Assembly: GCA_022315425.1 (NCBI GenBank)
Contig: JAIUPT010000020.1
Coordinates: 186,001-250,000, forward strand
Direction: 5' to 3'
DNA from: Pseudevernia furfuracea
Taxonomy: Eukaryota; Ascomycota; Lecanoromycetes; Lecanorales; Parmeliaceae
DNA length: 64,000 nt
Below are positions 9,948 to 21,614 of this stretch, one piece after another (the first letter of the stretch is position 1; each line of letters opens with the position of its first letter). Under the pieces are notes generated by a model. That model saw only the letters and a list, made by a program, of their open reading frames with translations. It ran no database searches and was not told the origin of the DNA. Both the position numbers and the translations under genes were made by a program.

Positions 9948-11470
9948 TTACTTCGACATCTTCTCGTCGGGAAGTCCTCCGAACATCTAGAGAAGACACA
10001 TTAGTGGGTGTACGAAAGCAAAGTTGGCATTGTGTCACTCACAGTCTCCATCATCATTCCCGTGATTCTGTATGGATCCGCGTTCGACGCGGGCCTCCTG
10101 TCCTCGAAGTAACCTTTACCAGCCGCAGCACATTGTCTTGGAATTCGAACACTGGCGCCACGGTCCGCAACGGCCCAGCTGAACTTATCCATACTGGCAG
10201 TCTCGTGCTCGCCAGTCATACGCTCCGCGTTACCCTCCCCGTAGACTTCCATATGTTCAATGTGGCGCTTCTCAAGTTTGCCCATCATAGACTCGATAGC
10301 CTTGAGCCCGTCGTCTTTGCGCATGTCGGCTGTTGAGACGTTGGTGTGGAGGCCGGCACCGTTCCAGTCTCCTGGAATTGGCTTGGGAGCGAAGGTGATG
10401 ATGACGCCGAATTCTTCTGCGACGCGGTGGACCAGGAAACGGGCCATCCACAGGTGGTCACCCACTAGGCAAAGTCAGCTCAAGTCATTTGACGAATAAT
10501 GAAGAGGATCGACGTACACTCAATACCCTCACAAGGACCGACCTGGAATTCCCATTGGCCAGGCATAACTTCTGCGTTTATACCTGATATATTGATACCA
10601 GCGTACAAACAAGCTTTGTAGTGAGCCTCGACAATGTCTCTGCAGTATACCTTGCCGGTTCCCACACCGCAGTAGTATGGTCCTTGAGGGGCTGGGAAAC
10701 CTCCCTTGGGCCAGCCATAAGGCCTACCGTCAAGGCCAAGAAGAGTGTATTCTTGCTCTAGACCGAACCAGGGCTCTTGCTTTGCGTTGGCGTTCATGAG
10801 TCTGGCTGCCTCGTGACGGTAATTGAACTTGTTGGGTGTCCCATCGTGATCCCAGCACTCGCACAATACGAGGATGTTGTCGCCACGACGGAATGGATCT
10901 GGGTAGATAGCTACGGGGCGGAGGTAGACATCGGAGTTGCCGCTTTCGGCTTGACCGCAGGACGAACCATCGAAGTTCCATTCTGAGAGCTCTTTGACGT
11001 CCTTGCAGGGCTTGTCCAGAGTCTGTTGGAAGGCATAGGGTTAGCAGCAGCGCGAGACATTTGCCGTTGTGCGAAGCCTGTTGAAAGGCAAAATCAAGCT
11101 TCTTGCTAGATGCTAAGCCTTACGGTGTTGCCCAATACGAGCGCTACTGTAGCTTCTTCGCGCGCCCCAAAAATAGCTGGGAGCCTGAATTGAGGCTGTA
11201 CGTGGGGGTATGAAGCAGAACACGTACCTTGGTCTTGGAGCGAACACCGTTTGTGCCATCAATCCAGATGTACTCGGCCATGCTAGAGCCCTTCTGGTCG
11301 AGATCCATGTACTTCATGAGCTGGAATTCCAAGTCAGCAATGGACTAAAAGTAGAAAGTTGGGAGAGCTTTGAACTCACATTCTCCGTATTGGAGATGGT
11401 AGTTGATTCGGCCTGAAGGTTCCGTCAGTCTTTGGAAGCTTACGTGACGGTGCTGAGTAGTTCTCACCAT
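9948..11470 (-). CDS. GLN1: Glutamine synthetase
   Basis: Six exons (11468-11470, 11380-11412, 11228-11320, 10518-11022, 10043-10464, 9948-9986) give 364 residues, the usual eukaryotic GS length. The enzyme joins ammonia to glutamate using ATP, in the cytosol, as the central step of nitrogen assimilation. Visible signatures are NFDGSSCGQA (beta-grasp motif), DPFRRGDNILVLCECWD, EQEYTLLGLDGRPYGWP, the ATP-binding KPIPGDWNGAGLHTN, RGASVRIPRQ and YFEDRRPASNADPYRITG. The first coding exon is only the ATG: an intron follows at once and the next exon begins AESTTISNTEN. The splice between IEL and GDHLWMARF uses donor GTACGT, which keeps the conserved CEGIELGDHLWM. The final exon adds MFGGLPDEKMSK. 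Promoter elements were not identified. Confidence 0.96.
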
Positions 11471-14400
11471 GTTTGCAGGTGTTTGTTAGGTAAATTAGAT
11501 GAGGTATTTGGGCTTTGAAGCAAGGCTATAGCGGGGAGCGATATAGTAGAGGTGATGAATGAAGGGAAGAAGAAGAAAAGCAAGGGGAGGTGCGAGGTAC
11601 TTATGGATCAGGGATAAGAAGATCAAAGTCAATTATTGGTTGGGAACGGGACTTGCTTCCTTCCACGAGGCATCTCACCCCCGTTGCCCTGCCCACGCTA
11701 CCGTTAGCCACCGTAATCCCCGGAAAAAGGAATGTTCAAAAACAATACCTACTTTAGATATCGAATATTATTGCATTGCCACTCTATTATCGCGGTCTAG
11801 GTACGATGTTCCTACAATCTATTCGGTCTTATGTTTTGTTTACCTGATGCTACAGCTCCTTGATGCCTTTCTACGAGTTGTGGCAGTGTGCAGCCAGCTA
11901 GAGTATGAGGAGGCATCACCAAGGCTTTCCCGCCAAGAGATGCATGGCAACAAGCTAGCTATCTCAGACAACGTTGCTCCGTCCATCTAAACTTCCAAAA
12001 CCCCCCTCTTATGGCCGGATAAGGAAAAGCCACACATGCTCTTATCTGCCTTTATGTCCCCCCTGACTCTGAGCCGTCATTGTACCGACTACCTTTACCG
12101 TTAAGCGTGAAGTAGCTTCATCGTGACGCCGAATTGCGTCAGACCACCATTAAGATAATACTCCGCAAAACGCATCTCCGCATTTTTGGCTTGGTGGCTC
12201 CTCGGAAAGTCGGAAAGGATATTTACGCCTCCAAGCAAATGGCTACCTAACCATGTTCCTTTTTTTTGTCTTTGCATCTGGCAATCTGCAGTCTTCTGTA
12301 CATTATTAGTGTCCATTATAAGCCATCATTATCGACTCATTACTTATGGCACCAACTTCGCCAAGACGGCGTTTCTCCGCTTTGCCGCGCTTTAGATAAA
12401 AGGTTTATCGTGACGGTCTGATTGGTCACTTTCTCCATTGCGGTCATCAGCATTACCTCCTACAACGCTACCAATTCTGCTGTCTTTTGCATGTCATGAC
12501 ATTATTGAAGAATACGATCCAAAAGACAATTTGGTATGTTTGACGTATAACTATACAATTTCTGAAATGCTCGAGCTTCCACAGGTCAACCATCCAAAGC
12601 TCCTAGTGCTCCCAACGTTCGCTACGACTCATCAAATTGACCTGTGCGATGACTCCAAATCATGTAGCCCACGCTTCCACCCGTCATTACCGGCGACATT
12701 GCAATCTCAAGCTGTGGATTAAGCTCATGTCGGTACATTGGAACGAAGAGGATGAGACTGGGCGTTGTAGAGTATACCACCAAGCCGCACGAGACCGTGA
12801 TCGACCGCTCCAAGTGAATGAATCGGAGGATGATATTTCTGTACTGATTATCAGTCCTTTGAAGCTTGTAATCCACGGTGAGATTGAAATTGTCACGGTA
12901 TGAGAGAGTCTTCTTGTAGGATGTCTCATGACAGCGTATCCAGATAGAGCCAGCCGATGGAAGGACAATTGTTGACCTGTCTTCGCAGTAGCTCGGCATA
13001 CGGTCTTCGCAGCGCGCGGGATTTTGCCTGTCACGTGAATAGAGAAGCAAGTGTGGGCTTGTAAGCCTCTAGAACAGGAGCAAGCGTGGTGATAGACATA
13101 AGGTAGTGCTGTAAACACAGCTCATCAGCGCAAACCCTTTTCAGTCGGCCGAAGTCAGACACAGAAAGAAAATTTGATGTCATCGCCACTCTCTTTGTGC
13201 ATCATGAGCAGATGAATGCAACAGTCCGAAGACTCGAGAGTATGATCAAGTTCTGCATCTTGGGGCTCGCTCTTGCGCGCTGATCCTTCCATGTCGTCAG
13301 CCAGGTAAAGAAATGTGTATGTGTGGAGCGGATCAGATATCCAACAGCAGATCTCGGCAAATGCAATCAACCAGAGGGAACTGAGAGGGGCGAGATCATC
13401 GCGACTTTCTCGGTGCGTCCAACTAATCGACAGTATGCGTGAAATGGCATGAGGCTCACTCCTAACCCTTTCGCTCCCATTGGGAATTCGTTGTGTATTG
13501 ACACTGTCAGACTCTCACCAGCGCCTTCCCAAACCACCGACCGAAGTTGAGAAGGGATTGGATTGAGGCCATCGCTCGTCTCTTTATGCAGCCAAGGACG
13601 GCTCAATACATTTTCCGGAAGACGCAAGAGTAGGAAGCGCCAAGACTGATCATTTTTGAGCTCAGTCACCATGCAGGACCCAGGTCGCGATATGTGTGAA
13701 AGGTGTCTCTGTTCACTCCGCTGAACAGCTTGAAGCTAGACACTCGATTGAGATCATCGCCACTCTCTCTATGCGGCATACACATACCAATGCATGGTCC
13801 GAAGACAGGAGAGTATGTGGTGAATATAGCGATAGACTTATAGCGAGGCTCACCCAACAATTTGGAAGGATGATGGTGCTAGGTATGAGTCGTGGGAACG
13901 GGTCGCGGATAATTTATGTGGCATGTGGGGCGCTAACGATCTCTGTTTAGCCTGAATGGGTTTTGACTTTTGGCCAAAATGCCCTCGCCTCTTCTCAATC
14001 TCATGAAGGTTTAGAGAGACTTATATTTTACTCTAGAGACTGCAAGTTGGCCTATTATTATTACTTCTTGATGCACTCCAGTCCTCCGGTATTATTATAG
14101 GCATGAAGTACCTTCATACATATGTGATTGATGATAATCCTCGAGTAGGCAAGATTTAGCGAAGATTCGCGATCTTTAGCCCTAGATACATGCAATAATG
14201 CCAATAAATGAAATGAAACTGGAGAGAAATAAGCTTCCGTCCCGGCATCATTAGGCACCATTAGCGCTGAAGATCAAACCGCGCCGTGTCCTGAGGCTGC
14301 GAGGTGGTGGTGGTGGTGGAGGCAAGAAGTGTGCTGTGCTTTGTCTCACATGAGTCTCCTGAGGCTGGAGTCACAGCTCTTGCTTCCTCAATCGCTTTCT

Positions 14401-14845
14401 TCTGCCTCTCCTTCATCCTCAAGTCTTCCACTCGCTCTAGCACCAGAGCTGCCTGCGCTTCCCCGGCATTACCCACGGTCGTCAATGATGTAGCCTTGCA
14501 TCGCTATCAATCCGAGTAATATTAATGCTGACAGCTCAACTACTCGACACCTTCCAACACATCCTTCCCTCTCGCAAAGCGCGCTCGACATACCCTATCC
14601 TGATCCTCCACTTGCTTTCTATTAAAACTTTGAGTTGATCAGCTCGAGGGATCATCGGCCAGCCAGAGGTGCACTTTTCCTCCTCAAATCCTCCAATCTC
14701 CTTGTCTTCCGATTCAGCGGACACCACTTCGGACCCACAACCACCAAGAGCACACATAACCTCTGGAACATGTCCTGTTGGCGCAAGTGAAGTCGACTAC
14801 CAAAGGGCCCTTCCTTTATCATCCATTCCATCATCCCGGCTCACA
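11471..14845. other. Long gene-poor stretch
   Basis: I see no convincing protein gene in these 3.4 kb. It holds the glutamine synthetase upstream region, a degenerate four-copy repeat at about 13.17-13.83 kb (listed separately), and a possible small spliced coiled-coil gene on the minus strand at 14261-14510 that I could not complete. Open frames at 11559-11990 and 12622-13118 have no recognisable domain and conflict with each other. Confidence 0.5.
13170..13830. repeat. Degenerate repeat, four related copies
   Basis: Related blocks start near 13177, 13388, 13553 and 13746. Each has a version of ATCATCGCCACTCTCT followed by a pyrimidine/G-rich stretch. The first and last also share TCCGAAGAC then GAGAGTATG about 40 bases on. 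On the minus strand the copies read as similar peptides (HKESGDDIKF, HKETSDGLNPI, HRESGDDLNRV), so they may be remains of duplicated coding DNA. Spacing is irregular (about 210, 165 and 195 bases). No terminal repeats were seen. Confidence 0.5.
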
Positions 14846-17800
14846 ATGCAGCGAGATGCGCGGCCGGACGGCCTGGACATTTCATCCTCTATGTCTCAGC
14901 GAAACCACAGCGTGTCCAGCGATCGAACGTCCTCTTTTTCCGGATCATCACTCACCTCCCCGCCTTCAGTAAGCCCTGATCCCGCCTATATTGCTCTATC
15001 CGCTGCCTCCCAGATTGTTAATACTGATCGCGCGAACCGGGGCTATCTCGAAGGGAAAGGAAGCAGGGCCGAATTCGATACTGCAATAGTCGCGCCCGGT
15101 TCAGTCGCTCTTGTCAATGGTCTCCTGGACCAGCTCTTGTACAGTTTTCTAGCCTGCTCACGATCAACCGCTATTGCAGCTCTCAGGCCGGCAATTCAGG
15201 AAGTTCTAAAGCCAAGACTAGCGAAAGAAGCCATACAAGGCGCGGACGAGGAACTGGAAGGATACATGGCTGGAGGAGATGCGGAAGAGCTTCTTGCCTT
15301 CCACGGTGGTCAGAGCTTTCGAGGAGACTATGACCTGAATCTCATATGGCGAAGAACCCGACTGCGATGCATGGTATACACGCGCTTGGGAGATATGGAG
15401 GAAGAGGATGAGGAGACGTATCTCGAACAAGAAGAAGAGAATGCCAACGAGGGACGACGGCGCCTTCATATAGACATTGGATCTATCTCGCCAGCCGCAG
15501 CTATTTTTCTGACATCCGTCTTGGAGTTTATTGGAGAGAATGCCTTGTTGCTAGCAGGTGAAGCAGCCTACAAGCGATTCCAGACCAAAGGACCACAGCC
15601 AGACAATCCACGACCGATAGTGGAAGAAATTGATATGGAGAAGCTGGCTTTCAATGGAACATTGGGACGCCTCTGGCGATCCTGGAAAAAACGAGCCAGG
15701 TCCTCTAGTCTTCTAAGTCCGAGGCCAGCTTCTCTTGGACGGCACAAAACATCTTCCTTCAGCGATTCCGCGAGCAGGAAGACCAGCGTCAGTGAAGGAG
15801 ACGAGGTTGGATATTTCGACCACGCCCAGAAACCCTCCGCAACTGGCACACTGCAACAAGATCAGGAGCCAGTCCCGATACCTCCTCAGCAAGCCGTGGA
15901 CCTGCCAGATGAGCCAGACTTCTCGGATTTTTGCGCCGAGACTCCTGCTGCGGAAAGGGGCGACGCGAATCAAGGCCGGCCACGCAGCATGGTTGAAATT
16001 CCAAAACACGGTAGCATAACGCCCACCCAGTATCCGTCTCAATTGTCGCAGCCTAATTTCTTAGCGCTATCTGGCCCTGAGGAACGGCCATTACAGCGGC
16101 GCCAGCGCTCTTCGTCTGTCCCTATCGGGCAAACATCCTTTGAATCACCAGTGGATGAAGCTTTTACCACGCCCCGCGAACGTCCAGATCCTTTAGAACG
16201 TGACGATGATCGAGCCGATGCCGAAAAGGAACTACCAAGACTTGCGGATGACTCTGCTAACGTCCCAATACTCGCAGGTGACAATACGGCCGTGTCGACA
16301 ATGTATGATGGTACCATCAGCAAGGGATTCGAGTCTGCTCCAGAGGACGTGTCATGCGGGCCAAGTCGCGGTATGAGTACCTACACGGAATCCTCTCTTT
16401 ACACTGATGAGTATAATCATGAACTAGCGCCTCAAGCTCTCAATTTCAACCGATCATCGCTGCCGACCGAGACAGTAGGCAATGGACCAATAAACGGGCT
16501 TATTTCCGAATCAAGAGATAGTGCCATCTCGAGCAGTCATAGCTTTCAAGGAGGGGAGATGGACCCTGTTGCGCAACCAAAGACTTCGGATCAAATATCA
16601 GATAGGGAAGAGAACGGATCTGAGGGAGGTGCTTTTCCAAAGCGTGCTGATTCACTGGACCAGGAGAATGATACAGGTCGATCAGGCCACGTTGGAAATC
16701 TCGCTAATCTGGCAATGCTGCAAGGGCACCAACTTCGCACCTATGATGAAAGCGGGAAAGCTGTGAAACGCGACATTCCTGTGCTCTATGAAGCACCATC
16801 TAACAAAGATGTGATTTACGATCCAGATGCCAAAATACGCTCCAGCACAGGCCCGCTAGATGAAGGTGGGCTTTCCCCACCCACCGGAGCAGTTGCTCAA
16901 AATATCGAGCCTGGGCCAAACGCAGTTCCCAAACAACAGGGCGTTCCTCCTCTTACGCCATTACAAGAGTTGCTGGAAGCCGCCCATGATACCTCTGATG
17001 AAGCGTCTTCCAATGCTCCGAGCTATGGCACACGAAGAAGCGATGCTTACGTGCCAGCCCATCGCTCCCAAGGCTCTGACAGCGTCAGAACTGAAAATTC
17101 GTCACTGATGAACACAAACGCAAGCCAACCCTCAACAGCTTCAAGCATACTTGCTGACCTACGAGCTCAGCCACTATCGGTAAATACTGGAACAGAGCGA
17201 GCTGCAGTGCAAAGGGTATCTCCAGTTACCACACCGCTTGCCAATGGGAGAACATCAATCAGCAGCAATCGAGAAGGGCGACCAATGACTGCTAGCTCTA
17301 CTACGTCGCCAATGTCGTCGAAAATCAAGGGCATGATAGGCCGGGAATCTGGGGATCTAATTCGCCAACCAATGCCACGGCGCAACTCATCTGATGGCAG
17401 CAGTAGCTTGGTCAACGGTGTTCAGAGAACCCCAAGATCTGCGGACAAGGAGCAGGATTTTGAAGATCTGATCAAGAGCGAGGAGACCGTGAAGTACACA
17501 CTTACACCACAGAACATGCGCGAGATGGAGGTATGTTATGCTAAAGCAGGCACTATGATTTCGTGACTGATGTGATCTAGACCCCTGAATCCCTGCGATA
17601 CCAAACTCATGCGCGTTCAGAGACTCAAGGGTCGCTCACGGGATCGCTAAATGGCATCAATGGACTGCGCGCCAATCCTACCAAGGTTAATGATTTCGCG
17701 AAAGGCCCATCATCATTTGAGACCACAAGAGGTCCACTTCAAGCGCCACCAAAGTCTCCAGGAGTACGCTCTGGTCGTGTAGCAGCTCCTCGTGAAGCAG

Positions 17801-19158
17801 ACGCTAAAGACCACAATATGAGAGACTTCGCCGACTTCATTCGATCGACTGGTCCGGATACTGTACCAGCGCACACGATGAGGCTGCCAACGTTAGGCAC
17901 CGCGAAGAAGGAGCGCCCAAGTAGCTCTACATCACAACTAGCATCCAAGAAACTCACGAAGGCACCTTCCATGACTTCCCCCAAGCAGAGCTACAATAAC
18001 CCACCTCCAAAGTCTGAAGTTGCTCCAAAGCGGACTGCGTCGAAATTGCAAGCACGTGAAGCCGCCGTTACGTACAACAACGCCACCGCCGATCTTGCAG
18101 ACTTCCTCCGCTCAGGTCCTGACGAGATGGACGGTCCTCCTGGTGCACAGCGACCAGGCGCCCACATACAGCCTGCCACGACCTCCAATGGCTATGTCAA
18201 TGGCAGACAAGCCGTCGGCTCTGGTACTTCGGTCGCAAGCACGCAGGATAGCTTCGCGGCATCCAAGATGACTCAATCATCTACTAATTCTAGGACAGGT
18301 CTACTTGATACATTGAATCGAGCCCAGCCCTCCAGTCCTGACACTGGCAGAAATAGCGGCGCGCCATCACCGCGCAGCATCGACCCTCCTCCAGGTCGAG
18401 TACGCAAGCAGCGGCGTGTCAGAGATCCCTATGCCATCGAGTCTGACGATGAGAACGATGACATACTACTGCCGCCTGAGCGCCAAGAAGAAACGCTCAG
18501 CGACTTCCTCCGTAATTACACACCTCCTCCAGCAGCAGCCACTCGCCCTCCCCCAATCGGCATCATTGGCGCCCCCAAACCTGCCAAACAAAGTGTCACG
18601 TTAAAAGAACGAATTCAACGTAACATAGCAGTCATTCCTGATTACCGTCCACTACCACCTAAAGCTCCCAAGAAACCCTCCTCTGCCAAGTCTCCACCTC
18701 AGTCCAACGAATCGCGCAGGAAATCGCAGCGCCAAAACTCAAACAACTCAGGCTCTTTTCCCTTGTCCTCCGTATCTCGGCCATCCGCCAACCGAAACGT
18801 CAGCAGCGGCAGCAAAGCGCCTCAACTCCCTCCGATCAACCCACGCGCCATGTCTCCTCAACTCGTCTGCCAAAATGGCACTAAGGTGGACAGCTACAGA
18901 CCCACGCAGCCAACGTACGCTAAGCATGTGGAACGTAGGCCCAAGCAGCAATTGCAGGCGAGAGAAGAACATGGGGCATTGAGCGGACCACCACAGAGCG
19001 GAGGCATGGGCGACCTGGCGGATTTCCTGAGGGAGACGGAACCGCCGCCTCCTAGCGGACCGATTGGTGGAATGAGGCCGATGAGTCCCATGAAGGAGAA
19101 AGAAGAGAGCAGTGGCTTTGGCAGAATGTTCAGTAGGCGGAAGAAGGAAGTCAAATGA
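14846..19158 (+). CDS. Large disordered protein with repeated ADFLR motifs
   Basis: Two exons (14846-17530, 17581-19158) give about 1,420 residues. The ATG at 14846 (MQRDARPDGLD) is the first in-frame one; translation further upstream would need a non-ATG start. Residues ~50-280 are the only folded-looking part, with helical blocks such as APGSVALVNGLLDQLLYSF, AIAALRPAIQEVLKPRLAKE and ISPAAAIFLTSVLEFIGENA, which resemble a histone-fold-like or helical domain. The rest is Ser/Pro/Arg-rich low complexity. Exon 2 carries four spaced copies of a short motif: MRDFADFIRSTGP, DLADFLRSGP, TLSDFLRNYTPP and DLADFLRETEPP. I believe orthologues occur widely in filamentous fungi, sometimes labelled Flo11-like without functional support. 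The function is unknown; a scaffold with short linear motifs is an inference. Confidence 0.85.
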
Positions 19159-19968
19159 AACTTCCAGGTCAAACAGGACTGGAAAGGACAAGACTTGGGG
19201 GAAGGGAAGGAGGAGGGGGCGGATTCTGCGATGCTGATACCGATCTTCATGAGATTCGATGAAATTTTCTTTCTTTCTTTAACACGAGGCCGATTGGAGA
19301 TATGTGAAATGATGAGATTGGGAAGTGGTACATGAGCATGCAAAATCTTATTCCCCCTTTGCAGGCGTTGATATGAGTCGGGGATGTAAGTTCGTTACGA
19401 TATCCTGTCAGATAGTGAGACGGGGGGGAAGGAGTTCTTCCGGACACAGTGGTACATATGCGTCCACTTCTTGTGTGTCATATCTTGCGTGGGAAGGGGA
19501 GGGGGGGGGGGTTCAAGGTGGATAACGGCGGTCGTTTTTATATGTGTGTAGAGAATTCCATTCTGCAAAAGGCTCCAATGCATTTGGTGGCTTTGAGGGG
19601 CCTGCATGCTTGGGTGAGAGTGCTGTCATGTATATGTTTTGCACACAAACACCGAGCCAGGAGGGGGATTGAGTGTGTGGGGTGGGTATATCGATTTCCT
19701 ATCCTATACGTACTAGATTTCCTGCCAGAGCTAAGCAGAGGACCAGAGCTCGTCCCTCTCGTGCTCGCAGAAAACCCACGCCGCCCGATATCCGTCACCA
19801 GAGTGTCCCGAGTCGCCGCTGCCGTCATCAATCAAATGCTCGTTCCGAGCTGGTCAGTGAAAAGAATTCAACCCGTGCACAACGCCCTTCCCCAGCCAAC
19901 GCCCCGCAAATTTCCAGATCCCCTTTCCCAATGCGGTTCTCAGTTCCAGTCCCTTTCCCATGCGGTTC
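19159..19968. other. Convergent intergenic region with G-rich and duplicated tracts
   Basis: This lies between two 3' ends. It contains a poly-G tract near 19500-19511 and a 30-base imperfect tandem duplication at 19921-19979 (CCCTTTCCC then ATGCGGTTCTCAGT) that overlaps the end of the next gene. The long plus-strand frame 19449-20588 is an antisense shadow of the BTB gene. Confidence 0.55.
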
Positions 19969-21023
19969 TCAGTCCCAGGACCCCGCATTCCATTGCCTCT
20001 CCGCGTCCAAGGACCACAGGGGTGGGGACCCCGGATCTCCACCGCTGGGTTTGTTCCCATCGCCTCGACACCACCCACATTCGAGCACCGGTACGTGCAC
20101 TATCTGCCGACAGGACGCGTTATTGCAGTAGCCGAGGTAGGGCGTCTCGAGCCAGCTCCGCGAGACATCGAGCGCGAACCCCGGCACCGCGTCGAAAAGA
20201 CGCGCGACTCTGTCCCGGAACGAGCCCTGGTTCTCCGGCGGCGGGGGCGACCGGTCCCGATGGTAGGTCTCGGGCCGTTGGAGGCGGACGTACTCGACGA
20301 CGACGTCGCGGAGGCCCCGGTTGTGGTCGCCCGTGGTGGCGTAGATCTTGGGGATCGTCTCCAGGACCGGCAGCCTCTCCGGCGCGCGACCCCGCTGTTC
20401 GGCGACTTCTTGGAACTTCTCCTTGGCGAGCTCGCCGAGGGTTCCGATGTCGTACTTGGCCGCGAGGACGTACATGTCGACGTGCAAGGAGAGCTGGCGG
20501 AGGATCGCGGGGGCCAAGCCGGCAGGACTGGCGTTGCTGCCGTGACTCGGGGGTTCGTCGTTGTCAACATCGTCGCCCCAGGATGTGACGGTGACCTTTT
20601 TGGCGCCTCTATTGTCGGTACGGGCATCCTCGCTATCATCTTCGAGCGCGTCATAGTTGCAGCGGTAGAGAAAGTCGACGAGGCGGGAGACGCAGGGTTC
20701 GGTGTCGATGGTGAGGTCGATGACGCTTTCTTGGGATTCCTGGACTCAAAATATCAGTTTGGAATTTTGGGTAATGGTGGGTCATAACGGGTGGTACAAG
20801 CCTTCATTCCATTGGTGCACATAGCCATGAGTGGCTGCGATTGGCAGCAGATGATATTTTTGTGTACCGCAAACTCCCTTTCGCCGCACACAATCTTGAG
20901 ATCGGAAAATTTACCGATTTGCAACAAGCTGCTCGAGTGATTAGCCGTATGTATGAAGGTTGGGCATAGCATGAGAACTCACTCGGCCAGGCCTGACACA
21001 AGACTAGCATAAGGTTCTGGCAT
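19969..21023 (-). CDS. BTB/POZ domain protein 1 of 4
   Basis: Three exons (20983-21023, 20798-20928, 19969-20744) give 315 residues. The N-terminus MPEPYASLVSGLAD leads into the BTB core: KFSDLKIVCGEREFAVHK, IICCQSQPLMAMC, then after the second splice FQESQESVIDL and VSRLVDFLYRCNYD. The C-terminal half contains HVDMYVLAAKYDIGTLGELA and the TTGDHNRGLRDVVVEY block shared with the neighbouring paralogues. BTB domains dimerise, and many recruit cullin-3 ubiquitin ligase; the actual partner is unknown. The second intron is bounded by GTACCACC and TTTTGAG, chosen because it keeps the frame and the paralogue alignment. Exon 3 is strikingly GC-rich compared with the other three copies. The stop lies inside a small tandem duplication, so the last ~40 residues may be recent additions. 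Confidence 0.85.
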
Positions 21024-21614
21024 GGTCGCACTGATAATCCTCACTCTAAATGGGACCGAAGTTGATGGTAGAGGAGGTTCAGGAGGAGGTGGTGGTGGTA
21101 ATGGACACTGTAGAAGTGGGTGAGTAGGAGGTAAGGTAAGCGCAATTCATTTCTCTCAAACATGATTGGTGTTCTTGACGTTTAAATGCACTAGTGACTC
21201 GGCTGAGAGATACAGTATGGATGGAGGTTGGTGGTGTTGCAAGGTAAGCATTCAAGACAAGGCTCGTTAATTGATTGTTACTTTATATGAAATACAGGTC
21301 CTTCGTCTGTCTATGGCAGTCAAAGTTAAGAATAGTAAAGGCCTTCTGTGCGTGTGTGTCATTGCTCCCCTCGCTCCAATATAGGTAAGGTACTTATATA
21401 CTTCTGTGCTGACTAAGTGTCAGAAATCCTTCTAGCGACTAATACTTCGTGTCATGTAGCTACAGAGACATTTTCCTCTCTTTTCAACACCACATCTCGA
21501 AAAAGTTCGCCTCAGTTCAATCTCCAACGTCACCATTGCTCTGCAGCTTTTGCCTAGCCACCCATTCGAAGCTACAAGCATATCATATCACCAGCTTCAA
21601 TAACTTCATAGGAT
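21024..21614. promoter_or_regulatory. Shared divergent promoter region of BTB genes 1 and 2
   Basis: These 591 bases lie between the start codons of two divergent paralogous BTB genes and must hold both 5' regions. The left part is GT/GA-rich on the plus strand, for example GGAGGAGGTGGTGGTGGTAA near 21083. No defined operator was recognised. Confidence 0.5.

Noticed and set aside
12622..13118. Overlapping minus- and plus-strand frames of 88-143 codons
   Set aside because: Three frames compete over the same DNA and none shows a domain or an ATG with good context.
19449..20588. 380-codon plus-strand frame
   Set aside because: It is antisense to exon 3 of BTB gene 1; its Arg/Gly-rich composition comes from the GC-rich opposite strand.
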